Part shown: piece after piece, positions 6,786-13,259 of the stretch
How the letters are laid out: every line of letters starts with the position of its first letter
Numbering within the stretch: the first letter of the stretch is position 1
From: an uncultured Lachnospiraceae bacterium
Lineage (GTDB): Bacteria > Bacillota > Clostridia > Lachnospirales > Lachnospiraceae
Assembly: GCA_947653315.1 (NCBI GenBank)
Contig: CANTGP010000035.1
Span: 1 to 13,259 of the forward strand
Direction: 5' to 3'
Length of the DNA stretch: 13,259 nucleotides
Notes under the pieces: generated by a model
Databases searched by the model: none
Seen by the model: the letters and a program-made list of their open reading frames with translations, nothing else
Told to the model about the DNA's origin: nothing
Translations under genes and position numbers: made by a program

Positions 6786-7187
6786 ATGTATCAGATGAAA
6801 CCGGAATATTACACGGGAGTTGACTTTATTGACCGGGAGCACACCAGACTGTTTGAACTGGCGCAGGAAACCCATGAATTGCTGTACGACAGCCTTTTGG
6901 TGGATAAATCGGACAAAATCGTGGAACTGATCTCCGAATTGATTAATTATACGAGAACGCATTTTGCCCATGAAGAAGAATACCAAAAAAGCATTAACTA
7001 CCCTTACATAACCCAGCACGCGGCACAACACCGCCAATTTGAGGACCGGCTTTCGGAAATTGATTTGTCTTCCATGTCGGAGGATTACGACGAACAGGAT
7101 GAAACCGTACAGGAAATTTTGGATTTTCTTGTGGATTGGTTGATCAACCATATTTTGCGGGTGGATATGACGATAGTGAAGAAATAA
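6786..7187 (+). CDS. Bacteriohemerythrin (diiron O2-binding protein)
   Basis: This 133-residue single-domain hemerythrin is a four-helix cytoplasmic protein that binds O2 reversibly at a non-heme diiron centre. All seven expected ligands are present: H19 in DREH, H59 and E63 in HFAHEE, H78 and H82 in HAAQH, H122 in NHI and D127 in VD. There is no fused signalling or methyl-accepting domain, so a role in oxygen binding, scavenging or sensing in an anaerobe is likely; this is family knowledge and not proven here. The ATG at 6786 is chosen because GGAGGA lies five bases before it and family proteins begin here. The frame is open upstream to 6651, but that stretch is the promoter and leader. It is the only plus-strand gene in the window. 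Confidence 0.95.
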   Translation: MYQMKPEYYTGVDFIDREHTRLFELAQETHELLYDSLLVDKSDKIVELISELINYTRTHFAHEEEYQKSINYPYITQHAAQHRQFEDRLSEIDLSSMSEDYDEQDETVQEILDFLVDWLINHILRVDMTIVKK

Positions 7188-7229
7188 CGGAACGCGCAGG
7201 AAAGGCCAGGTGTCTTCTTTTTCGACGGG

Positions 7230-7625
7230 CTATATAAGCAGAAAACGGCAGCGGAGCTGTTTGGCAAGCTGACGGATTTGGAATTTAAGTTCCGCGGATT
7301 GACGGATTTGTTCCAAAATAACTAAAGTATCTTCGGTGTCCTCGAAATTAGGACAGAACATGCGCAGGGCATCGCGGAGGGGGTTTTTGGATCTTGGGAA
7401 GCCGGAAACGGTACTTAGACCGGCCGCTGCATGGTAACATTCCATAAATTGGCGGCCGTCCAGCCGGCACAGATTTATGATTATGATGATACCGAAGTTT
7501 TCTTCGGTAAATTGACGGATGGCGCCATGATTGCCGGACAGCCCGGTTCCGCTTAGTTCCAATACGGAGTGGGGGGTTTGCTTCCATTCCGTGAGTTCTG
7601 CGCAAAAATCATCAGACGGATGCAT
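7230..7625 (-). CDS. Degenerate, truncated AAA-ATPase-like protein
   Basis: This is a 131-residue ORF whose ATG at 7625 has a strong GGAGG eight bases upstream. By eye it follows the N-terminal half of the AAA/DUF4143-type ATPases found in many Clostridia: a LTEWKQ start, a strand leading into a glycine loop, EENFGIIIIINL, and a DTLVILEQIRQS segment where the Walker B strand would be. The key residues are gone. The P-loop position reads GTGLSGNH, with Asn-His in place of Lys-Ser/Thr, and Walker B ends Glu-Gln in place of Asp-Glu. It stops at RFLLI, where relatives continue with TGS (sensor-1 region), so the lid and the C-terminal half are missing. It could be a decaying fragment or a small retained protein; the good ribosome binding site and intact frame leave the second option open. 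The family assignment is moderate, made without an alignment program. The 42 bp to the hemerythrin stop hold no clear terminator. Confidence 0.5.
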   Translation of the reverse strand: MHPSDDFCAELTEWKQTPHSVLELSGTGLSGNHGAIRQFTEENFGIIIIINLCRLDGRQFMECYHAAAGLSTVSGFPRSKNPLRDALRMFCPNFEDTEDTLVILEQIRQSAELKFQIRQLAKQLRCRFLLI

Positions 7626-7645
7626 TTTGTCTTCCTCCTTTCCAA

Positions 7646-7709
7646 AGCGTGTTTGCGCATTGCTTTCCGTAAGATACTGTCCCAATTAGCACATGCTTTC
7701 AAACACGCT
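7646..7709. repeat. Spaced 10-bp inverted repeat upstream of the ATPase remnant
   Basis: AGCGTGTTTG at 7646-7655 is the exact reverse complement of 7700-7709, with 44 bp between. The inner flanks carry similar GCATTGCTTTC and ACATGCTTTC stretches in direct orientation. It lies between the stop of the second ABC half-transporter (7757) and the ribosome binding site of the remnant gene. It could be a hairpin in the leader, a weak terminator for the transporter transcript, or the edge of an inserted element. I see no convincing promoter in 7626-7756. Confidence 0.6.
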
Positions 7710-7756
7710 CCAGATAGTTCAGGGGTTGTTTTGGGAATGATTTTTAGGGATGGCTT

Positions 7757-9580
7757 TTATGCATAATATTGTGCCTGGGCTTCCCACAGTTCCCGGTAGA
7801 GGCCGTTTTGGCGTTCCAGTTCTTCATGGCTGCCGCGCTGTATTACTTTTCCTTGGTCGAAGACCAGGATGTCCTGGCAGAAACGGCAGGATGCCAAACG
7901 GTGGGAAATGTAAATGGATGTTTTGTTCCCTACCATTTTGTCAAATCCGGCATATACCTCACATTCGGATTCCGGGTCCAGGGCGGCGGTGGGTTCGTCC
8001 ATGATGACAAAAGGGGCGTCTTTGTAAATTGCCCTGGCGATTGCCGTTTTCTGCTTTTCCCCGCCGGAGAAAGTTACACCGTTTTCTTCAAATTCCTTCC
8101 CGATGCTGGTATTAAGTCCCTCCTTCAGTCTCCGGTAACGTTCGCCGAGTCCCGCCCGCTCCAAGGCTTCTTCGGCGCGTTTCACATCCACATCACTGCC
8201 TGACGCCACATTTTCCCCTAACGGAAACGAAAAAACCTGGAAGTCCTGGAATACCACGGCAAACAAATCACAGTATTCGGCGTAATTGTATTTGCGGATA
8301 TCGATGCCGTTTACTTTGATGCAGCCTTCCGTTACATCATACAGACGGCACAGCAGTTTGATAAATGTGGTCTTGCCGGACCCGTTTTTTCCCACGATTG
8401 CCATTTTTTCCCCGATTTCAAATTTTAAGTTCAGGTCTTTTAAGACATCCGTTTCACTGCCCGGATAGCGGAAGGAAACATGGTCAAATTCCACGCTGAA
8501 TTTTCCGTCCCTGCGCTTTTCCACCGGAATGGCGCCCTCGTGCTTGCGCTGCGGCAGGTTCATGTATTCCACATAGTCCCCCGCAAAAACCGCATATCCC
8601 TTCAGATGGTTTAACAAGTATGCCATTTTGCCCACCGCATCCGTAAATTTTAAGATACTGGCTGCATAAGTGACCACATTACCGATGCTGATGATTCCCA
8701 CGCAGGCCAGCGTCCCGGCGAAGACATATACCAAAAAACCGGTCAGGGCGGATGCGGACTGCTGCGTAAACATATCCAAAGCGTAAAAATGCGCCATTTT
8801 ATCCACGCCTTTTTTCATGTGAAGGGCAATATCCCCGAATTCCTTTTGATACAACCGCTGCTGCTTGCATACCCTTAAGTCTTTCTGTTTTTCATGTCCC
8901 GACAGGATATCCAGATAATATTTGCTCCTCGCCTCATAACCGGATATCTGCTTCCTGGCCTCCGCCACTCTGCCGTTAAAATAGCCGCCCGCCCTGAATT
9001 CCAACCAAACCAGCAGCAGAATGACTGCCAAAAACAATACCGACATCAGCCAGGAACCCACAAAACCCTGGGAAACCCCATGATTGCTCCGTACAAACAT
9101 CGGCATTACCACGCATACCGCCATGATAACCGTTACCGCCGCCACAATTAATTTATTCAGGATGCTCAGTACCAATGCAAGCAGGCTCCAGCCGCCGAAT
9201 TTCTCGATTCTCTGGCGCTTTCCGTGGACTTCCACGTCTTCCAGGTATTCATAGTCCATCGCCATGCTTTTCCTGTTTAACGGCAATCCCTGTATCTCCT
9301 GCATATATTCCAGTTTCCGGTTAAAGAACATAGTAAATACGCCTTCCGCTGCCGACATCAGGCAGATTCCGCCGACACCGGCAGCCGCATAACCAAACAG
9401 CGTTTCCAAAGATGCGTCCGCATAGACCGCATCCACCAAAGTCCCCGTCAAAATCACCGCAACAAACGGACGTACCGCCTGAAAAACGGATAACAGCACA
9501 AGACTGACCAAAACATCCGTATGTTTTCCCGCAAGGGAGCCCAAAAGGGCAAACGTATTTTTCCAGTCTTTCCTACTCAT
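7757..9580 (-). CDS. ABC exporter half-transporter, second subunit
   Basis: This 607-residue protein fuses a transmembrane domain with an ATPase domain. The N-terminal part (to about residue 330) has about five to six hydrophobic stretches. The ATPase part has Walker A GKNGSGKT (397-404), Q-loop Q445, signature FSGGE (504-508), Walker B VIMDE (525-529) and H560, all intact. I place the start at the ATG at 9580, which lies inside the last codons of the preceding half-transporter gene (8-nt overlap) with AAGGGG upstream; an in-frame start at 9622 would add 14 residues. The overlap points to fixed stoichiometry and a heterodimer. There is no N-terminal C39 peptidase domain, so it does not process double-glycine leader peptides. 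The substrate is unknown: peptide, lipid or drug are all possible. Confidence 0.93.
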   Translation of the reverse strand: MSRKDWKNTFALLGSLAGKHTDVLVSLVLLSVFQAVRPFVAVILTGTLVDAVYADASLETLFGYAAAGVGGICLMSAAEGVFTMFFNRKLEYMQEIQGLPLNRKSMAMDYEYLEDVEVHGKRQRIEKFGGWSLLALVLSILNKLIVAAVTVIMAVCVVMPMFVRSNHGVSQGFVGSWLMSVLFLAVILLLVWLEFRAGGYFNGRVAEARKQISGYEARSKYYLDILSGHEKQKDLRVCKQQRLYQKEFGDIALHMKKGVDKMAHFYALDMFTQQSASALTGFLVYVFAGTLACVGIISIGNVVTYAASILKFTDAVGKMAYLLNHLKGYAVFAGDYVEYMNLPQRKHEGAIPVEKRRDGKFSVEFDHVSFRYPGSETDVLKDLNLKFEIGEKMAIVGKNGSGKTTFIKLLCRLYDVTEGCIKVNGIDIRKYNYAEYCDLFAVVFQDFQVFSFPLGENVASGSDVDVKRAEEALERAGLGERYRRLKEGLNTSIGKEFEENGVTFSGGEKQKTAIARAIYKDAPFVIMDEPTAALDPESECEVYAGFDKMVGNKTSIYISHRLASCRFCQDILVFDQGKVIQRGSHEELERQNGLYRELWEAQAQYYA

Positions 9581-11489
9581 CAAACACACCCCTTTCTTCT
9601 CCGGTCTTTGTCTGGTAAACATCCCCCATCAGCTTGCTTTTCCTTTTCCGCTCATCCTCATCCCTGTAATACTTGCTCTGTATCTCAAACAGTTCGGCAT
9701 AGCGTGTATTCCCGGCAAGCAAACTTTCATGGGTTCCTTCTTCCACGATTTCGCCGTGCTCCAAAAGCAATATCCTGTCGCAGAACCGGGTGCTGGAGAG
9801 GCGGTGGGATATGTAAATCCCCGTTTTGTTTTCCATCGCCTTCCCGTAATTTAAGTAAAGTTCGTTCTCCGCAATGGGGTCCAATGCCGCGGTGGGTTCA
9901 TCCAAAATAACAAGCGGCGTGTCCAGGTAAAGCGTCCTTGCAAACAGCATTTTCTGCCGCTCCCCACCGGAAAAATCCGTGGAATCTTCATTGATTTCCC
10001 TGACTAACAGCGTCTTTCCCTTCTTTGGCAGCCTTTCGTATACCTCCCGGAATCCCGAAAGGTCCAGCGCTTTCCCTAAACGTTCCCTGTCAATCTCTCC
10101 CGGTTCCTGTCCGGTCAGGTTTTCGTCCAGCGTCAGCGCCGGAAGCGTGGAATCCTGAAACAGCACCGACATCAGGCTGTACCATTCTTCCCTGTTAAAC
10201 TCCTGTGCCGGAATGCCGTTTAACAGGATTTCCCCTTCCGTCGGATGATAGAATCCGCAAACCAGTTTTACCAGCGTGGTTTTCCCTGCCCCGTTTAAAC
10301 CGATCAGGGCAACCTTTTCCCCCGCTTTCACCGACATGTTAATATTCTTTAACGTCGGTTCTTTGCTTCCCGGATAAGTAAAAGATACATTCCGCAGTTC
10401 CAGTTTCACCGCACCTTTTTGCAGCCGTTCCATCGTTTCCTCCCCGACTCCTTCCCCACGGTTCCATCCGTCTTCCGTCTCCAAAAATTCCCTCATATAA
10501 CTGATGGACGCGCTGCTATTGCTAAACAACATCACCTGCCGCAGCGCTCCTTCAAAATAAGTGGAAAATCCGCTGGCAAGGCCGATGTAAAACACGAATT
10601 CCGATGCCGTAATCTCCCCCTGCGCCAGCATATAAACCAACAGCCCAAATGCCGCGCCGTCCATAAGGAATTGTAAAAACGCATGGGAAACATTGCGGGA
10701 TAAATACCAGTCATGGATGACGCCGTAAATCCGTCCCATCTCCGCCAGCGCCGCATCATATTTTTCCAAAAACCAATCCGTCAAATGATAGATACGGATA
10801 TCCTTACCCGCCGCGCTGTCCGTCGCCTGTGCCGTAATATAACCTTCCTTTCTGGCGGAAAGCTGAAGCCGTTCATAATACTCCCCATGCTTTTTCCTTA
10901 CAAAGGAAAGCAGCCGGAGACTCACGCTTAAAGACGCCACAATCACCAACAGCAGAAGTATACTTTTCTTCCCGAGCAGGATTCCGTAAAGCACCACGCC
11001 CACCGAGCAGGACAGGAAGCCCGAAAATACCTGCACGGCTCCGGCGACTCCCTGCCCGAAACGAGCTACCCGCCATGCATTTCCGTAAATCTTCTGATAT
11101 TCTTCATCCTCCAAAAAGTCATAATCCACGTCCATAATCTTTTCCGCATATTTCTGCGCGTAATAAGTATTGATAAAATTTCCTTCCGCTTCGCAATATT
11201 CCGTCATTACGTTGGCAGCGGCATTGCATATCCACATAACGGCTGCAATCAGGGCGATTTCCAGCACCAGCCCCGGAATTCCCATACCTCCGGACAAATC
11301 CGCCACCAGCCGGGAAGGCAGCCAGGTACCAAGCAGGGAAGCTGCCACGGTGGGAAACACCAAAAAAATCTCCCCCCAGAAAAGTTTCCCATCCCATTCC
11401 TTTGCCGCCTTCATATTGTAGATGTAATTGCTGACCAGTCCGTACTTCCGCCTTGATTTATCGTCAAAAACCTTCGCCATGTACAGCAT
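9573..11489 (-). CDS. ABC exporter half-transporter, first subunit
   Basis: This 638-residue half-transporter has an N-terminal membrane region (hydrophobic stretches around 40-60, 70-95, 150-175, 178-195 and 275-310) and a C-terminal ATPase with Walker A GLNGAGKT (397-404), Q445, signature FSGGE (506-510), Walker B VILDE (527-531) and H562. Both subunits keep the catalytic glutamate after Walker B and a normal signature, so neither ATP site looks dead, unlike many asymmetric exporters. I chose the ATG at 11489 because GGAGGAGG lies ten bases upstream; ATGs at 11516 and 11480 fit the ribosome binding site less well. A charged tail of about 25 residues follows the ATPase domain. It is first in its unit, downstream of the LytTR/GHKL system, which probably controls it. 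No peptide precursor or immunity gene is visible beside it. Confidence 0.93.
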   Translation of the reverse strand: MLYMAKVFDDKSRRKYGLVSNYIYNMKAAKEWDGKLFWGEIFLVFPTVAASLLGTWLPSRLVADLSGGMGIPGLVLEIALIAAVMWICNAAANVMTEYCEAEGNFINTYYAQKYAEKIMDVDYDFLEDEEYQKIYGNAWRVARFGQGVAGAVQVFSGFLSCSVGVVLYGILLGKKSILLLLVIVASLSVSLRLLSFVRKKHGEYYERLQLSARKEGYITAQATDSAAGKDIRIYHLTDWFLEKYDAALAEMGRIYGVIHDWYLSRNVSHAFLQFLMDGAAFGLLVYMLAQGEITASEFVFYIGLASGFSTYFEGALRQVMLFSNSSASISYMREFLETEDGWNRGEGVGEETMERLQKGAVKLELRNVSFTYPGSKEPTLKNINMSVKAGEKVALIGLNGAGKTTLVKLVCGFYHPTEGEILLNGIPAQEFNREEWYSLMSVLFQDSTLPALTLDENLTGQEPGEIDRERLGKALDLSGFREVYERLPKKGKTLLVREINEDSTDFSGGERQKMLFARTLYLDTPLVILDEPTAALDPIAENELYLNYGKAMENKTGIYISHRLSSTRFCDRILLLEHGEIVEEGTHESLLAGNTRYAELFEIQSKYYRDEDERKRKSKLMGDVYQTKTGEERGVFDE

Positions 11490-11539
11490 AACCCGTCTTC
11501 CTCCTCCCAAAAGCATGTTTACGGAAATCTTACCACACT

Positions 11540-11568
11540 TTTATATCCAAAAAAAATCCGCGCACGAA
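11540..11568 (-). promoter_or_regulatory. Possible promoter of the ABC exporter pair
   Basis: On the minus strand TATAAA (11540-11545) is 17 nt from TTCGTG (11563-11568), a very poor -35 as expected for an activator-dependent promoter. An alternative -10, TAAGAT at 11527-11532, has only a T-run in its -35 position. Either would give a leader of roughly 30-45 nt before the ATG at 11489. The region overlaps the terminator of the preceding unit. Confidence 0.35.
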
Positions 11569-11591
11569 TGGTATCCCATCATGCACGAATT
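11549..11591 (-). terminator. Rho-independent terminator after the GHKL kinase
   Basis: On the minus strand the arm AATTCGTGCATGATGG pairs with CCATTCGTGCGCGGATT. This gives 16 pairs including three G.T wobbles, with one bulged T and a GATA loop, followed by six T. It lies about 50 nt after the kinase stop. It would end the regulator-kinase transcript, so the ABC exporter genes need their own promoter or regulated read-through. Confidence 0.7.
11562..11590 (-). promoter_or_regulatory. ATTCGTGC direct repeat, possible LytTR site
   Basis: The octamer ATTCGTGC occurs twice on the minus strand, at 11583-11590 and 11562-11569, with a 21-bp period (two helical turns). LytTR regulators bind pairs of 9-bp direct repeats separated by about 12 bp, and the CCATTCGTG copy resembles AlgR-type sites by my recollection. 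The second copy overlaps the weak -35 of the predicted exporter promoter. The same bases form the terminator stem, so the repeat may be incidental. Confidence 0.3.
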
Positions 11592-11642
11592 GCATTGTCT
11601 TTTCTTTCCATATCAGATCAGCCATGCCAGCCATATCAAATC

Positions 11643-12380
11643 CTACTTTGAATCCTGCTTTTCCGTAAGGGGAATCATCACCTCCGTGGCAAATATCCCG
11701 CTCTCCGTCTGCCGGTTCACGTATCCCCCGTATTTTGAAACGATACTGTCAATCCGCAGCAGACCGAATCCATGATTTCCCTCCTTCGCCGAAATAAACC
11801 GTTCTCCCGACCGTTTCGCCATGCCCGACATGGAATTGGTCACGGAAAGATACAACTGCTTTTTCAGGATATCCATATAAATACGGATAAACCGTTCCTC
11901 CGCCGGAAGCTCCATGCATGCTTCCATGGCATTGTCCAGCAGATTCCCGATTAATACCGAAAGGTCGGTTCCCGCTATGGCAATATCCTCCGGCACCGCA
12001 GCGACGGCATCCACCAAAATCCCCTTCTCCCGTATCAGCGTCAACTTACTGTTCAGGATGGCATCCACCATCACATTCCCCGTTTTCAGCACCGTATCCA
12101 CCGTTGCCAAATCTTCCTCCAGCCGGTTTAAGTATCCCACGGTCTCCTCATACTGCCCAAGGCTCATATGTGCCTTTAACGTCTGTATATGGTTATGGTA
12201 ATCGTGCCGCCATGCACGCATCCTCCGGTATACCATCTCCACCTCGTCATAATGTCTGTTCACCAGTTCATTTTGAAAACGCGAAAGCGTACGGTTTACA
12301 TACCAGGGCATGGCAAACAACCATAACAGCAGGTTCCCCAAAAGAATTCCCCCGGCAATCGCTGCAATCTGCCACATCAT
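11643..12380 (-). CDS. Short GHKL-type sensor histidine kinase
   Basis: This 245-residue kinase of the AgrC-like GHKL group (HATPase_c_5 type) is the likely partner of the LytTR regulator encoded 6 nt upstream. Residues 5-23 form a single membrane helix; a short coiled region follows, then the histidine box RHDYHNH with H59 as probable phospho-acceptor. The ATPase N-box is IGNLLDNAMEAC (N146, N150) and the G-box is GNHGFGL (201-207). AgrC-type kinases usually carry five to seven helices before this core, so the sensory part is almost absent here. The protein may sense within the membrane or through a partner such as the neighbouring ABC exporter. A start three bases later (12377) is equally possible. 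The gene ends about 50 nt before a terminator. Confidence 0.9.
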   Translation of the reverse strand: MMWQIAAIAGGILLGNLLLWLFAMPWYVNRTLSRFQNELVNRHYDEVEMVYRRMRAWRHDYHNHIQTLKAHMSLGQYEETVGYLNRLEEDLATVDTVLKTGNVMVDAILNSKLTLIREKGILVDAVAAVPEDIAIAGTDLSVLIGNLLDNAMEACMELPAEERFIRIYMDILKKQLYLSVTNSMSGMAKRSGERFISAKEGNHGFGLLRIDSIVSKYGGYVNRQTESGIFATEVMIPLTEKQDSK

Positions 12381-12386
12381 TTCCCG

Positions 12387-13100
12387 TCATCCCTTATAAA
12401 AGTCTATAAACATCCGGTTCACTTCTTTTTCCGCACTACGGCTCACCGGAAGCCTGCGCTTATCATCCAAAACCAGTTCCGGTTTCACAAGGGCGGACAC
12501 ATGCCCCACGTTCACCAAATAAGAACGGTGGCAGCGTACAAACTCCCGGTACTCCTCCAAATACCGCACCGTTTCCCCCATGGAGGAACGCAGCACATAT
12601 TCTTCCTCCGCGGTATAAAGGATACACTGGTGCGCCCTCGCCTCCACATACCAAACTTTGGATACCGGCAGGGACAGCATGCCTTCTTCCGTTTGGAACA
12701 ACAGCTTCGGCTCCGCTTTCCCCTTCCTTTCCAGTCTGTCCAGCACGGCAAACATCTTCTCTTTATGGACGGGTTTTAACAGATAATGCAATGCGGAAAC
12801 TTCGTATCCTTGTGCCATGTACCGGTCATATCCCGTCACAAAAAGAATCGGTATCTCCTCATCCTGTCTGCGGACAGCGGCGGCAAGCTCCATTCCGTTC
12901 ATCTTTCCCATTTCTATATCCAAAACCAGCAGACCATAGTTCCTGTCGTCCTCCCATGCAAACAAAAAACCCTCTCCGCTCGGAAACAGCCTGATTTCCA
13001 ACGGAATGCCTTTTTTCCCTGCCCATTCCTCCAAATATTTTTTTAACAGCTTCCGCTGCACTTCCTCATCATCACATATGGCAATCCGCAATTTTTCCAT
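12387..13100 (-). CDS. LytTR-family response regulator
   Basis: This 237-residue regulator has a receiver domain (about 1-120) with C9-D10-D11, phosphorylation site D61 in LVLDIEM, T89 and K109 in LLKPV. A LytTR DNA-binding domain follows (about 133-237), with VWYVEARAHQCILYT, FVRCHRSYLVNVGHV and LPVSRS as typical segments. LytTR proteins bind paired direct repeats and often control peptide export, bacteriocins or cell-wall functions. The gene is first in its unit, 6 nt before the GHKL kinase. I prefer the ATG at 13100 because family members start just before the LRIAICDDE strand and GGGGA lies six bases upstream. The ATG at 13124, preceded by AAGGTGG, would add eight residues and cannot be excluded. 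Confidence 0.93.
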   Translation of the reverse strand: MEKLRIAICDDEEVQRKLLKKYLEEWAGKKGIPLEIRLFPSGEGFLFAWEDDRNYGLLVLDIEMGKMNGMELAAAVRRQDEEIPILFVTGYDRYMAQGYEVSALHYLLKPVHKEKMFAVLDRLERKGKAEPKLLFQTEEGMLSLPVSKVWYVEARAHQCILYTAEEEYVLRSSMGETVRYLEEYREFVRCHRSYLVNVGHVSALVKPELVLDDKRRLPVSRSAEKEVNRMFIDFYKG

Positions 13101-13127
13101 CCTGCTTCCCCGCGTGCCGCTCATGTT

Positions 13128-13147
13128 GCCACCTTACCGCCACCTTA
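13128..13147 (-). repeat. Tandem TAAGGTGGC repeat near the regulator start
   Basis: Two copies of TAAGGTGGC (minus strand), at 13139-13147 and 13128-13136, are separated by two bases, so the period is 11 bp. Each contains a Shine-Dalgarno-like AAGGTGG, and the proximal copy ends four bases before the alternative ATG at 13124. They may be a standby and a working ribosome-binding site, or a small operator. Confidence 0.5.
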
Positions 13148-13183
13148 TTACGAAAACCCTCTTTTCCCCTTAAGCACAAAAAA

Positions 13184-13212
13184 ATTATAACATCTTCCCC
13201 CGCATAATTCAA
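13184..13212 (-). promoter_or_regulatory. Sigma-A promoter of the LytTR/GHKL operon
   Basis: On the minus strand a perfect TATAAT (13184-13189) lies exactly 17 nt from TTGAAT (13207-13212), one base off the TTGACA core positions TTGA. The start point would be near 13177, leaving a leader of about 50-75 nt depending on the start codon. The good match suggests constitutive expression of the two-component system. Bases 13213-13259 show no recognisable feature. Confidence 0.75.
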
Positions 13213-13259
13213 TAAATTAAGCGGGTGGCATTTTTCCAAATTCTCTGCACGGGGCTGTG

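Noticed and set aside
11592..11642. GATATGG and AGCCAT short direct repeats after the GHKL kinase
   Set aside because: They are too short and irregular to call, and are not positioned as an operator for either neighbouring promoter.
1..13259. CRISPR array, tRNA, rRNA or riboswitch
   Set aside because: No regularly spaced repeats, cloverleaf or recognisable aptamer pattern was seen on either strand.

Overview
The window looks like Clostridia, most likely a Lachnospiraceae-type Firmicute. Reasons: mid-range base composition, strong GGAGG-type ribosome binding sites, sigma-A promoters with 17-nt spacers, and a Bce-type peptide-antibiotic module beside a LytTR/GHKL two-component system. This is inferred from families and signals; no marker gene is present. 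Nearly all genes lie on the minus strand; the hemerythrin gene is the only plus-strand gene.

Right part (read right to left on the minus strand). A consensus promoter near 13184-13212 drives a LytTR response regulator and a short one-helix GHKL histidine kinase. A rho-independent terminator (11549-11591) closes that unit. A weak promoter overlapping the terminator probably starts the next unit, two ABC half-transporters that overlap by 8 nt and form a likely heterodimeric exporter. No cargo gene is visible.

Middle (7188-7756). A 131-residue ORF with a strong ribosome binding site resembles the N-terminus of the AAA/DUF4143-type ATPases, but both Walker motifs are degenerate and it stops early. 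A spaced 10-bp inverted repeat lies just upstream. To its left is a plus-strand bacteriohemerythrin with all seven iron ligands. Hemerythrin and the divergent D,D-carboxypeptidase share a 295-bp region holding one recognisable promoter for each.

Left part (minus strand). A membrane-anchored D-alanyl-D-alanine carboxypeptidase is followed at 17 nt by an OmpR-type regulator and an intramembrane-sensing kinase (BceR/BceS-like). Next come a terminator/promoter region with a candidate BceR-type box, then the BceA-like ATPase and BceB-like permease with a 4-nt overlap. This is a peptide-antibiotic sensing and detoxification module with a peptidoglycan-trimming enzyme at its head. The permease is followed within 10 nt by a 328-bp near-perfect inverted repeat (95-422) and a smaller stem-loop (39-97).

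The most unusual feature is the long inverted repeat. Its outer 76 bp are identical between arms and all seven arm differences lie in the inner 51 bp. It has no obvious coding function, and I cannot tell from sequence alone whether it is a mobile repeat, a structured 3' RNA or a rearrangement scar.
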